DNA of 64,000 bases. Origin: Trissonchulus latispiculum. Lineage: Eukaryota > Nematoda > Enoplea > Enoplida > Ironidae. Below, piece after piece: positions 12,098-24,200 of the stretch (positions within the stretch are counted from its first letter, which is position 1; every line of letters starts with the position of its first letter). The translations under genes and the position numbers were made by a program. The notes under the pieces are model-generated. The model had not been told where the DNA came from. It did not search any database and saw nothing but the letters and a program-made list of their open reading frames with translations. Location: positions 17,103 to 81,102 of the forward strand of contig JASAND010010952.1 in the NCBI GenBank assembly GCA_030248195.1. The letters are read 5' to 3'.

Positions 12098-12099
12098 TA

Positions 12100-13260
12100 G
12101 TGATTAAATTAAATTAAAACTGTCCATTTAAAACTTTAAACCTTTGTTAGACTGCGTGTTTTACTTTGCTTAGGCGAATGTCCTAGGACAAAAACTAAGT
12201 AGAATTTTGGAGAATACAAGTTTTGAATTTTCAAATTTAGCCTGGACTCTAAATTCGAATTGTCTAAAAAATTCAGGTTTCATTTCACTTTTGACATTAA
12301 ACGGCAATTTCTGATTTCTGAATCTACGTTTTCCTAAAATTCTATTCCATTGCGAGTCAAAATCCTTTTTCCTTCGCCTGTATCTTTGGTAGTTTCCAAA
12401 AATAGCCTGCAGAAATCAGAAATTAATTATGACACTTTTGTAGGGTCCATTTCGATCTATCAAAATTTTAGATCAACCACAAGAAATAATTAGAGAAAAT
12501 GTCAGATTCTATATTCTGGCCAGAGGGGACTTATGCTTGGAAAAATTTGAATTTTTTATCAAAATCAGAACAATACTAATTGCTGTACAATATGGTTGTT
12601 TAAATTTGCGAACATAATACCGTCAAAGTCTTAGTTTAAACAATTTTTAACAACATTCAATTTATTTTGTTACTTCTGTAGAACAGGAGGGGACCAAAGA
12701 AATAAGTCTAAATTATTTGGTTTGGGGCAAAGTAGGCTTTTAAGACAGTTCAATTCTCCATTTTATTAGTTTTGACAGAACTTTACCCTCAAAACTTTCA
12801 GTGATAATGGTCATACTATTTTAGCTACAGGGTTGGCTTTCACATTTGGTTTTCCCATAATTTCAGTCGGGCATCCTTCCCCCGAAGTATCTAGAGTTGA
12901 GCCTCATGTATTCTACAAAAGCCTCAATCTGTTGGCTGGCAGTTCTGGTCTGCAGTCTTTGGGTGCAGTATGCAGACGCCATTAATTGCAGGTAATTGCA
13001 GGTAATTGCTGATAACTGAAACTGTAGCAAGGGCAAGGAGCTCCACCACAGGATAGTGGAATTTTGGGTTCGTCTTCGAAGGTAAAAACCAGGAAACTTT
13101 AATTTGGTCCGTGAAATATTTTCATTCATTCTTAAAATTGGTGGGTCGTTATCAGCTGCGTGTGCAACGAGTTGCAATCATTAGTTGCTTGTTGCAATCG
13201 TGCGGAAAATGTACTTAAACTATGTAAGCATGATTTAAATGTGCCAAATGATAGTGTGAG
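12100..13260. other. No feature seen
   Basis: AT-rich sequence without recognisable exons or repeats. The 104-codon minus-strand frame at 12863-13177 has no domain or splice context, and its composition reflects the short direct repeat GGTAATTGCA near 12990. Confidence 0.4.
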
Positions 13261-13853
13261 CCTCTGATAGCCCAGTGGGTCCTAGCTGCGCTCTAATGTG
13301 GAGGATCATGTTAAGTCAGATCTTGCAAAAAATAAGCGCTAGCACCCTTATTCAAATCCCTACTGCGCATTTTACCGAGATTGTCAGGTGGAGCTACACC
13401 TTCATTGCAGTGAACGTAATGGACGTACTGATAGCCTTGTAGAACACATCAAGTGCGTAATTGCTATGGCAATTATTCAGTGTCAGCATCCCTTTCCTTC
13501 AGAAAAGGACTATGTTCCAAGCTGGCTCTATCCCCTAACCGGAAAGCCAACTGGGATGTGAGGTGGCTGTAAAAGACGGACAGCGGGTCGAACCTTAATC
13601 CAGTCGTTTGCTGCAGCCATTAAACATTTGAATGTCCCACCCAGCTGAAGAAATTTGCTTTAATAACTTAAAGAAATTCAAACAACAAAGAAGCGTCATA
13701 ATTGATTTTGAGGTTGAACGCCAGATCTGTCAGGTGTAGCGACGGAAGGTAAAAGTCTGTCTGTTTCGTTAGACAAAAGCACTACTTTTTACTCTTTTTT
13801 TATTTATTTTTGCTATACTATCTGTGTATTTTTGCTGATTCTGTCATTTTCAG

Positions 13854-13992
13854 AAAGTATGCCTTTGCTCCCATGTGCCGAGGCATCATGTCAAAACGGA
13901 GCCCAGAAGACTCGGAGCTGCTCCCATCAACCTCCAGCGATTCCAGTCAGTCCGAGTCACCGGAAGAACTGTATCTGGCCAGCCTATTAGCT
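13854..13992 (+). CDS. Candidate internal exon of an unrecognised gene
   Basis: The acceptor TGTCATTTTCAG precedes it and the donor GTAAGA follows. The 139 nt read through in the frame that contains MSKRSPEDSELLPSTSSD and a Ser/Glu-rich acidic stretch ending LYLASLLA. One base at the start completes a codon from an upstream exon not identified here. It ends in phase 0, which matches the exon at 15008. Serine-rich acidic composition suggests a disordered region. No family is recognised. The evidence is splice sites plus phase agreement, without homology. Confidence 0.45.
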
Positions 13993-15007
13993 GTAAGACC
14001 AAACCTAAGGCGCCCCCATAAAGGATTCTAATTTGCATAAATTTGCATTGCCGAAAAATGTGACTAAATGAGACTAAATAAAAATAAAATAAAAAGTGAC
14101 TAAATCCTAAAACCATCTGCAATATTGAATAATATTTGGGAAACATGACCTGAGCTCTGTCGCCAAAGCACTGTTTCCTGAGCAAAATAACAGAGCACGG
14201 GCAAGAAAGCACAGAGCACAAAGCACTTAATTCACGCTCGCGCTTTACATCAAACCACGATTGTTGACCACTGATTGAAATTGGGGTGATTCTTCCGTGT
14301 AGTTCACCTGCGCAAAAATCGCAAAACTTAACCAATCTGGTCCAAATTTAGTATGCGTGTATTTGAACACATTTATGATTCGGTCTGTCCCAAAAACTTT
14401 AAACTATTAATTTTAAGCTTTTCAAGGTTGAGGGACCAAGGGAAACGAAGAATTCTTGTCTCCGATTTTGCTGAACATTTGCATTAGGAGGTTTTTAGGC
14501 GACTGAAAAACGAATAAGAAAACCATATTTCGGCCCTGCGTTTTGTTTTGTGTACATGCTATGCATGTCGGCCTAGCATTTCAGTTTATTGGGATAGAAT
14601 TTCGTGCTGAGCGACCTCGAAAACCTCTATGCACGAGTATTCAGCAAAATCTGAGTCAAAACATTTTTCATTCCCCTTGCCTGCCCATGAAAAACCTAAT
14701 ATTTAAAATTACTTAAAATTTAAATTTTTGCCACAGATCGATGAGATAATGCGTTTAAATGCATGCAGCCCTACTAAATTTAACCTCAATCGGTTAAGTT
14801 TTGCGAAAGCTATGCACAGTAGAGACGGAAAGGTCACCGAAACTGAAGCAGTTAGACGAGACGCCTGATTTGACACGAAACAGTTACTAATTGAAAAGTT
14901 AAACTTAAACTTTTGTCAGTGATTGAATCCCTTCACATTTTTCAATCCTGATTTCAACCTGTCACAAAAGTTTGTGTCATTATTTTACGTTTTATTGCAC
15001 ATTTCAG

Positions 15008-15085
15008 CTGACCCAGGAAATTGTTGACGTGAAGGACATGGTGTCAGAAATTGGTCGAAGGCAGGACGAAGGCTGTAAACACTAA
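15008..15085 (+). CDS. Candidate terminal exon of the same unrecognised gene
   Basis: Follows the acceptor CACATTTCAG and reads 25 codons to TAA in phase 0, containing LTQEIVDVKDMVSEIGRRQ. Regular spacing of Leu, Ile, Val and Met suggests a short amphipathic helix or coiled coil at the C-terminus. The join to 13854-13992 keeps the frame. No upstream exons could be supported: a block at 13370-13560 reads open for about 60 codons but has no convincing donor. Confidence 0.45.
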   Translation: MTQEIVDVKDMVSEIGRRQDEGCKH

Positions 15086-15520
15086 AATCGATCCATCCAA
15101 GCCAATACCTGACCTATCGATTCCATCCAATTATTGATCTGCTAGAGTGACCATCAGCTCAATGTTACTGGCTTTTTGACTAATTTGCATAACTGCTATC
15201 CACCCAATTTCCCCTCTTCTTTGACTTTAATCAGTATTGTATCATACACATAAATTATGAGCACTGCTATAGTTTCGTTTGGCAAACTATTAAACCTAAG
15301 TTTAGTGTGTGTTGAATTAGGTATTTTGGACAGCCAGTGACGGTTGAAATGGCTGGCTCGATTTTAACTCAACTGTTTTGCATGTGAGTACACTGGTTGC
15401 AGAGGCCATCATTGTAGAAGTAGAATTTGGGCAGGCGCAAAAGCATCCTCTTAAATGTCACTACAGCTTGGAAACGAAATCAAACTTAAGCTTGGTACGA
15501 TTGTGTCTGGCACTAGATCG

Positions 15521-16590
15521 TCAGAGGATGTGTGTAGCCTTAGCACACCCACTTCTTGAGTCAGGCCCAAAACCTTTTGAGTCATGATCCTTGGGTGGAG
15601 TACTTCTTGATCCACCCCTTACTTTCCTTTGATCCGCTTTGGATTTTCTCCAAAATTCAATTTTAAAGTGGTGTGCAGGAAGACAGCGCTGCACACCAAT
15701 TTTTGAGTCATGGGATGGTATTCTGCTAGAAAGTTTGCAAATTTATTCGTCTTCATGATCCACTCCTCAAAAACAATCCAAATTCCTTCCATTGCGAAAA
15801 AGTTTAAAAATAAAAATTAAAAATTGAAATGAAATTTACTCTATCTGTGAAAGGCTTCTAATGGCTACATAGTTTGCTTCCCGTCCGCTCACCGAACCTA
15901 AGCAAATTCTAGTACAACTAAAAACCAATTTTCCAGCGTCAACAGATTTAAGATTTACGCAAAACTACTAACAACTAGACGTGCTAGAAGATTCTTACAA
16001 AGAAATTATCTAAAATTCTGCTTATTTTTTGAATTTTTACACATGTACGATTCTAGGTACACTGCGTCCCGTCCGCTCACCCAGAATGGGCAGTTGTTAG
16101 GATAAAAAATGAAAAAAATTTAACTTAAATTTTTTTAATTTTTTGTTTTTTAGAACGACAATGTTTATCCTACAACAAATACTGCATTCGAAAAAAGTTT
16201 GGTGACTTTCCGATTTTTACATTAACACCTGCCCATTCTGGGTGAGCGGACGGGACACAGTGTACCTAGAATCGTACATGTGTAAAAATTCAAAAAATTT
16301 TTAAACTTTTTCGCAATGGAAGGAATTTGGATTGTTTTTGAGGAGTGGATCATGAAGACGAATAAATTTGCAAACTTTCTAGCAGAATACCATCCCATGA
16401 CTCAAAAATTGGTGTGCAGCGCTGCCTTCCTGCACACCACTTTAAAATTGAATTTTGGAGAAAATCCAAAGCGGATCAAAGGAAAGTAAGGGGTGGATCA
16501 AGAAGTACTCCACCCAAGGATCATGACTCAAAAGGTTTTGGGCCTGACTCAAGAAGTGGGTGTGCTAAGGCTACACACGTCCTCAGAGGT
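15521..16590. mobile_element. Foldback element with long inverted arms
   Basis: 15521-15812 and 16300-16590 are nearly perfect reverse complements, about 290 bp, with landmarks such as GTGGTGTGCAGGAAG against CTTCCTGCACACCAC. Inner arms 16027-16095 and 16230-16298 continue the palindrome. The left arm alone carries about 215 extra bases (15813-16026), which include CCCGTCCGCTCACC, a partial second copy of an inner-arm block. The loop is 16096-16229. No coding frame. The arms are so alike that the structure must be recent or maintained by conversion. Confidence 0.85.
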
Positions 16591-16685
16591 TGTGGATTTG
16601 ATCTTCGCCTCAGGCCCGAATTCTTCGGGTCGGAGGTGCTGTAAAGGCACATCTTAGTTCCGTTCTTTCTTTCATTTGTACATCA
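16585..16685 (+). repeat. SINE tail, same family as 8785-8925
   Basis: Contains AGAGGTTGTGGATTTGATC (a decayed B box), CCCGAATTCTTCGGGTCGGA, GGTGCTGTAAAGGCACATCT and TTCTTTCTTTCATTTGTA, in line with the SINE at 8785. The tRNA-like 5' half is missing because the foldback element ends where it should be. Confidence 0.6.
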
Positions 16686-16739
16686 ACGTACATGATATAT
16701 GGTTAATTATGTGCCTCGTTTGGCGGGTTTAGATTTTGT

Positions 16740-18100
16740 AATGAAGTTTTAGTGGCTGCTTAATCATGTGACTGGCAGTAAAAAACTGCTCAGAATCGAC
16801 ATCTGGCAAAACTATGATGGACATTATCTCATTGAAGTCATATCGTGACTTGGTGCAATTAGAAACATTGTTTAGAACGATGAGACCTACGGATAAGGTA
16901 CTTTTTGTGTCAATTAGATGATTTTTAAAATTTGCCATTTTTTGGCGGGAAGCTAAAACTGAAGGATGTCATGCATCGGACAGCAAAAATTGAACAAAAT
17001 ATCGTATTACTTTTCACTGTTACGGTTAAAACGCTTCAAATTTTGCACACATATTTAAAGTATTAGGGGGCATCTATGTGCAAAATTTGAGCCCAATCGG
17101 ATGCCTACAGCAGATTAGGTCTCAAACGAAATATGTCAATTGTCATAATTTGGGGATGAGATGCATGGCAAATGCCGCGCTCTACCCACGTGAACTCAGT
17201 TAATTTTGAATTTGCGCGTACCCACCAATACTCCTTTATGTTCACAACAAAATTCAAGATTTGGCTTGTAGCAGTCCCGAGAAAAATCAAAAACCTCGAT
17301 CACCCCCATGCACGAAAATACCGGAGTAAGCAGATTTGCGAGGCTGCGGTCAAAGCAAACGAATAGCATCGAGACTGTTAACTATTGTTAAGGAATCCAG
17401 TTACTGTTTTATGACAAAGTTTGAGCGCAATCGAAAAAATGTTTGTCATTAGTGTATTTGGTATACCCTCCTCCCCTTAATATGGTTACGTTTAGGCTGA
17501 CTACAGATAACTACAATAATACTGATACAGTTCAACGGATACCAGATAAATTAATTATCCAAATTAATAAGATACTGATAAAACATTTTTCATTTCTGTT
17601 TTGTTGATAGTTCAAGCCTGACAAACCTCCATTACAGCCGGAACTCCTAAATCTTTGAACACAATAAACTAGCAGCTTAATTCGGAACAATGCACTAGAT
17701 GAGATCCTGGTAACGTGCTTATCTTGCACAGCTGAGCTCTGGCGAGTTGAGTTGAATTAAGCCTTATTCTACAATAGTCTTTCCTCAACACATACTATAT
17801 CACGATACCGACTGCTAAGACATGATAAGACTGCTTGAATCGCATTCCAACACTGAGTAAGTTGCAGTGCAGTGCAATGCAGTTCTGCTTAGTCTGAAGG
17901 TAGAGGTGTCATTAGTTCTATTTTTATTGATTGATATGTTCTACTTATTTATTTTATTTTATTTTATTTATTTATTTAAACGTTTGGTCATTGTCTATCA
18001 GTTGCCGTCATAACTAGCTTCTGCAGTGGTTTATGCCTAAGTAGTCGAATATGGCGAAGACAACAACAACCCCCCCCCACCAGAAAAAACTGCTTAACCG
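16740..18100. other. No gene seen; simple repeats near the end
   Basis: No exon pair or domain found. 17040-17440 has two blocks of the form AAATTTGAGCCCAATCGG and AAAGTTTGAGCGCAATCG, a decayed dispersed repeat that resembles TTTGAGCCGGTTTGGTC near 2590. 17940-17985 is an A/T simple repeat of TTTAT units; 18058-18080 is ACAACAAC followed by a C run. Confidence 0.4.
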
Positions 18101-18310
18101 TTTTAGACATCGTTAATTGTTAATGAGAGCACAAAATGACGTTGTCGATACAGCTGTAGCGCTTTTACCAGGGCTGGTGGACCAAGAAGAAACCAAGGAT
18201 AAATCCGAACGGGAGGCGTCAGGCACCCGTGTACCCACAAAACCAGGACCTAGAAGAAAGAAGGGAAGAGGGAGGTTCAGCTTTTCACTCACCATTGAAA
18301 GTAAAGAATT

Positions 18311-18381
18311 GGCCCAGCCGGGTTTCGAACCACGGCCCTTTCGATCCGGAAACAGACATGCTACCGCTACACCACAGGGCC
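18311..18381 (-). tRNA. tRNA-Arg(CCG)-like sequence, probable pseudogene or SINE head
   Basis: On the minus strand, GGCCCTG and CTGGGCC form a nearly complete acceptor stem (one T-T mismatch). TGGTGTAGCGG is a good A box and GGTTCGAAACC a good B box. The anticodon loop TTCCGGA gives CCG, but two of the five anticodon stem pairs are mismatched. A normal T-arm and a 71-nt length are present. I favour a degenerate copy or a SINE head over a working tRNA, because of the stem mismatches. Confidence 0.5.
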
Positions 18382-18389
18382 ATCCCGTT

Positions 18390-21030
18390 ACAGACTTATC
18401 AATCTTTCCAATGCCTGCTTCCCTTACATAGCATACGGCACTAGAAAATACGGGGGTTTTATGATTCTAACACAGTAACCGTCAGACTCTCATTACACTA
18501 CCAGCTGAGACACCTGCACTCTGCATTGTCAAGAATAAATAAAGTCGTATCAAAGCTCAGGATAATGTAACAAAGTTAGATATCAGTGGTTCACCAGAAG
18601 GTTCAAATCAGTGTAATAAACTAGTCTCACTCTCGTTGTCTGGGGTGTGGAGCCGCTTTAACAGCAATGCCCAATGAAACTTGACTAACACGTTGTAAAT
18701 AAAGTTTGTTCAGTCTTTTAACAAAACAAAATCAGTTACGAAAGTTACGTGTGCTCTCAATATCTTAACTTGCTTATAGGCTGTGATCATAATCAGTTCA
18801 TTTGTAATCACGTGACATCTCAGACTTTGAACTTCACTTCAAATCTGAAGAGAAAATGGCTATTATTACTACGGTTTGTTTTGCTTTTAATTCTGCTGTG
18901 TATAGTCAATTTAAAAAAGTTTACAGAAAAGGGACGCACGGAGTTGAAATTACAACTACTTACGCACACATAGTCAGTTAAGAACACAGGGAGTTATATA
19001 CATCACCAAATGACATAATTTAGATAATATACATATATATTATATAAGATTTAGAGACAAGCAAGTTTCAAAAATCCTAACTGAATTTCAAGTACCCATT
19101 TCTTTTTTATTTTTAATTGTGCGATAGCTGGAGGTATTATTTATCATTATTCTCCCATGTGTAAGTAACTTTCAATACACTTTATATCAGAAACACAGGC
19201 ATTAAGCCACCTGGCATTAAACCACTGAAACAATACAACGTTCGGCCATACTAATCTCGTCTAAAAATGTATACAAGAAAGAAAACTTTGAGTAATGTAT
19301 AATAATAGGTCTGGGGCAGATTGTAATCATCAGGATCTTAAATTAGTGATGGAATTGTTTTTGTATAAAATCTTGGGTTATGTATCCAATGCATCATTGC
19401 AACGGACGTCGCGCACAAGGTGCATGCTGCAGACGAAGTTTGCAAAGAAAACAATGAAATTGATTTTGGTGATGTTACACCTAAGATAATTGTTTTTGAC
19501 AGCTCCAGGCAGTGCAACTCCGCAGCAGCTTAAAGTTGACTTATTTGGTTAGGAATTGATTTAGTCAGCTTCATACTAAGTATTTACCTACCTTCCTCTT
19601 GTCGACCACTGTGTGGATAATTTACTTATCAGCATCATGTACGATTTTTGAAAGCTGAACGATTGAGATTCCAAACTACCGGCGATTCCAGTTTCGGTTC
19701 TGGTTTCCGTTCCCAATTGAGCATTGTTGAAAAAAGTGAAATCTTTCTGTGTTTTTATAACGGTCGTCTTGGTTGTTGCAGAATATGTCTCGTAAACGGC
19801 GCAACATTATCTTAGCGAATCAACATATTTGGTTTACTTTAATCAAATCAATTTTTGTTCTGCCTGGAGGCAGAACTACTTACACGGAAATTATTGTTCT
19901 GCCTGGAGGCAGAACTACTTACACGGAAATTAATATGATTAGTACTGCTGAGAGCTTCTCCATTCAGACTTTGCCTATCTTCAGCATTGCTCTAGTATGT
20001 ACTTACGCGCTCTTTTTTTAACCTAAGGGGGCCTAATATTTGACAACTTTAGTTTTCTAAATTTTCAATTAATGCATTTTTTATTTTAAAATTGTAAACC
20101 AGCGTTAGTGATCGCAGTGTGAAACTCTATTAACACTATTTTTGCTTACACCCCCTGCTGAATTTAAGTTGCGATGTTGCTTTCATTGCCCCCCTCCTAA
20201 AACTTCTAACGAAATTTCTGACTTTAATTGGGATCACGATTTATGCAAATTAGGTTAACAAAAATTGAAAGCAGTTCTCTGTTAACTGCATCACTGACTG
20301 GTTGCAACGGCATGATGCAGCCAATTTCTATGGATTTGTTTAATCATGATGTGGAGTCAATCAAGTTTTCTGCAATGAGATTGATTCGGAATGTAAATGA
20401 AATGTTCACAAGCGTTTACTTGGACTCGCTTCCTTTTGTGCAGGGTTCAGCTTATCTTTGAAGTATAAACATACCAATACACAATTGTCTTGAACATGCT
20501 GCAGTGATCTGAATAAACTGAAATCTATAATAGATTGTCGATTATTGGCTGCTGAGAGTATGGTAAATAGCAATTTTTAACCTTTTGATTTAACATTCAG
20601 CTATTGCTATCACAATTGGAAAACTTAGCCCCAAAAGAAATATTCTGATTCTATGCGAAAATTCATCAGCAAAAAACTGACTTCGGAAGGGTCGAATTCA
20701 CACAAAGTGACACGTTAACATGCAGCTAGTTTAGGGCGTTTTTAACAAAATTTATCAGGGTTATAATGGAGAATTCAATTATCAGAATTCAGATGGGTTG
20801 AAATATTGTGATCTGAATATTTCGTGCTCAGTCGCAGAACCATGCCCCTTTCAGGGGTCATCTTGTTGTACATTTTAACATTTTGTACTTTAAGATAATT
20901 TAACATAATTTAATTGTACAAGTGAATTTTGAAAAATCTCATGTGAGATTCATCTCATATCTGCCTTGTCATTGTAAGCTTAGGCTAAATGATAAATGTG
21001 AAAATCTGCTTGCGGTTCAGATAACTATCG
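18390..21030. other. Region upstream of the channel gene; first exon not located
   Basis: The N-terminal exon with the initiator Met of the channel gene should lie here or further upstream. Open frames at 18749-18973, 19773-20021 and 20228-20461 were inspected. None gives a short N-terminal peptide ending in Ser/Thr with a phase-0 donor. An acceptor followed by an ATG near 19783 is possible but leads into the 39-bp tandem repeat. Confidence 0.4.
19855..19932 (+). repeat. Two tandem copies of a 39-bp unit with a hairpin
   Basis: TTGTTCTGCCTGGAGGCAGA and the following ACTACTTACACGGAAATTA are repeated perfectly twice. TTCTGCC and GGCAGAA form a hairpin in each unit. Because 39 is a multiple of three, the repeat is open in one frame (VLPGGRTTYTEI twice), but no supported exon contains it. 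Confidence 0.85.
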
Positions 21031-21044
21031 TTAATACATTTTAG

Positions 21045-21290
21045 GTGCACGGTCTCAATTTAGTTTCCATATTACAACGCCGATTTCAGCTTTGCCTTTC
21101 TGTTCTTCTTCTTAGTTTTTTCTCAACCGGTGCATACGTTGTTGCAAAAATGGCTATTCGCTACAGCAGCAATGAAAGATATGTAGAAACTAGATTTGCC
21201 GACGATCAAAAGTTTCCTGCAGTCACTATATGTGATTACAATCCATTCTTTAAAATGACCTTATTTTGGACCGATATTGCTAAGCTGTGG
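21045..21290 (+). CDS. Channel exon 1 seen: HG motif, first helix, FPAVTIC
   Basis: Acceptor TACATTTTAG, donor GTGAGA, phase 0 to 0, 82 codons. It starts VHGLNL, carries the hydrophobic LSVLLLSFFSTGAYVV helix and then FPAVTICDYNPFFKM, the post-helix signature of the family. Because it starts with an acceptor, at least one coding exon lies upstream. Confidence 0.92.
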
Positions 21291-24200
21291 GTGAGAAAAG
21301 TTTTAGTACTGAAAATAAATATGATTAGTGAGCATTGCGCTGGAAACTACGAGTTAGCATGTATCAACCAAGGGTTTTAAACAGCCCATATTCTTGCAAG
21401 CAAAGTGACGAAATATAGAAAAGTTGTAATAATTGACTCACACAGTTTCGACATCTTATCCTAGCAACTTCAAACCCGCTAAATTGGACACACACATATA
21501 GTTGGACCGCATGATCCCTAGGACGAAGCTTTAATCAAGGTATAAGGTTGTTTTGGCGCTGCATCGGTTTCAAACCAAAACACGTAAGATTAGTGACTTT
21601 ACTTCAGCATAGCACCGCAATGCAAATTTTTTAAAGTTTTGATTACGTTATTTACTTTATCTCATTTAAGCCCCAGCTTACAGTTTTTTTAATTTACTTC
21701 TAGTTGAACTGAGATAAGTAAAAGCAACCTATCTTGTTTCAGTACTTCTTATACACTGGCGAAGGTTCAGCCCTGGAGCAACGCAGAAAGAAACCGTTTG
21801 AGTTTGAGTTTGAGCGCTCAAATTTCAAGACTTCTGCCAGAACAGGTTATGGCTATTATTTCGTTTCCTAATATACAGGCAGTAGCAATTGCAAGTTTCA
21901 TCCTCTGAGTGGTTTCGTGGAAGTTTGAAAGGTGCCTTCTTAACAGCATTCCTGCACCTGGTCCTTGACATTGTATCAGCTCAAATTAACCGCCAGCATA
22001 CTTTGTTCAGAATGCTTGAGAGAATTGACTCAAAAGTGATTGGCAAATGTATCGAAAGCCTGCCCCAAAGGAGTTTCAAGCTATCTTGAAATATTTGACA
22101 AATGAGAAAGGAGAAAAATAAATACTATAATTTATTAAGGGATTGATAAAGACTTGAAATACAACATAGAATTTCAGAAATCATAACTTTTCTCCGTAGG
22201 GTTTAGGTGGCATAATATGCATATTAGTTAACCATGCTGCCTCCCTCACTTGCGCATAAATAACCTGAAATGGGTAATAACTATGTGCAAATCCGAACGT
22301 AAATTAAAGTTCTGCATGATGAAATCGCGTATCACCCTTTTCTGTTGTCGGTTGCTATTTTAGGCAAATGTCCGTCTGGCTGGATAGTGGGCGATAGAGC
22401 ATGCTACCTTAAACTGTCATCAAAGGAAAAAGCATTAGCTCAAGGACAAAGTGGCAGCACCAAAGGAAAGCTGACAGTCGACACATCGAACAGTCTTTGC
22501 CAGTCGCTTCCTCAGAACTCACACCTTCCTGTTTTCATAGATGCAAAACAGCTGTCTAATTTTCATGACATTGTGTACGTACTCTTTAATGTGGTGCTCT
22601 GTCGGATGGTCTAATTTCGGATAGTCTAACGTCGGATAGTCTAAAGAAATTTTCGGATAGTCTAACAAGGTCAAACTAAATTGCACTCTGAAATTTTCTG
22701 CTAATTGATTTTCGGTGATCAAATTTGGCCTTCAAGAAAAGCATGAACTTGTAAATGCTGACATGAAGCTGTCCCATGTGACTATTAAAACGGCTGTTCC
22801 AGGCTTCTACAAAATTATTCGTGCGGATTTTCACGTTGTAACAATCCCACAAAAATAACACAGTACGGTGCAGCCAAAACGGAATAAAATAATCAAATAA
22901 AAAAATCCTGGCTGACGTCTAAAACACTTACATTTCTAAATCTAAGGTAAATTTTCTTTGCTTATCTTTTAGACTATCCGAAATTTTCTTTAAACTGTCC
23001 GAAGTTAGACTATCCGAAATTAGACTATCCGAAAATACCCCCTTTAATGTCACTTTTACTGAAGCATTCATTATGAATATAGTACAATTCAGCGTTAAAA
23101 TCTGCCTTTAATGTATTATGGTTCTGCCAAACTTTGAGCAGCTACCAAAAGAACGTAACTTCTGAAATCTTGACCACATTACAGAATGGTCAATTGGTTA
23201 ATTGTACAATTGCAGACGGCAGGTTCTCAGCTTTCAGCTCCAGCTCTGGTTCTGTTCTCTGAAACACGGCTTTCCCTCACAAATGTGATAATGCCGGTCG
23301 AATAAATTGTACGCTTATATTGAGTTCTAAGGACTCATTTATTGGTGGGGGTAATTTCCTGTTTTTATAACCGAAAAGTTTGATAGTTTAAATAGAAGTA
23401 TAAGGTCTCCGAACACTTAATGTTATTGCCTTTCCCAAACAGCCACACAATAATCACAGTACCGCTGCATCCTATTTGCTTTGCTAGTATCTCACTCTTG
23501 ACGTTAAAAATTAATTCATTGCATCAACGTTCAGGTTTTGCCTAAGCAGGTCTGCTTTTTATTTCAGTTATACTCCTGCTAAGTTATACTTCAGTTATAT
23601 AGTTATAGTTATATTTCAGTTTTACTAAGCCTCCTGCTTTTTTCCAAGCTCACCTCCTATGATTAACACACATTACAACCTAACCCGCACTGCTGATTTG
23701 TACACGTTTTTCGTATTCTCAAATCAATTTCTAAATATAATTCAGGAGGCTCGGCTGAGGAGTTTAAGACAAATTAATGTTTAGGGATTATCTGAGAGTT
23801 GCTGATAAATATATGTACCTTGGTTATGTAAAGAATGAAAATGAGTCAGTCATAAACATGTTGGGAAAGTCTTCAGACTGCCTTGCACGGTATGTTATGT
23901 CAAGAACAAGCATGTATATACTGTTAATAATGTATCATAAAAACTGTAAATACTTACTGGAAGTGGTGGCGTTACACAAACCGAGAGGTTCCGCTACACA
24001 AACTTTAGTGCCGTTACACAAACCTTGAGTCTGGTTACACAAACCTGTTCTCCTACTACACAAACCACTTTTCCCGTTACACAAACCTCATACCTCTAAA
24101 TACTAGGATGCAACAGTTATTGTTAACAATGATAAGTATTATTTTCTTACTTTCAAAACATTTAACTGTAAGCAAACTGATACAAACTTAATTAGAAATA

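Noticed and set aside
13886..14335. 149-codon minus-strand reading frame, the longest single frame in the window
   Set aside because: It overlaps the opposite-strand exon 13854-13992, shows no domain and is partly a shadow of that exon; no splice or start context.
18117..18431. 104-codon plus-strand frame
   Set aside because: It runs through the tRNA-like sequence at 18311-18381 in antisense, so its peptide is accidental.
21889..22089. 66-codon frame in intron 2 of the channel gene
   Set aside because: It has no acceptor in the right phase and no family-like residues; the exon 2 to exon 3 join works without it.
23966..24095. CRISPR-like array of CACAAACC repeats with different spacers
   Set aside because: The genome is eukaryotic, the spacers are only 8-14 bases, and the repeats are inverted at the other end of a transposon.
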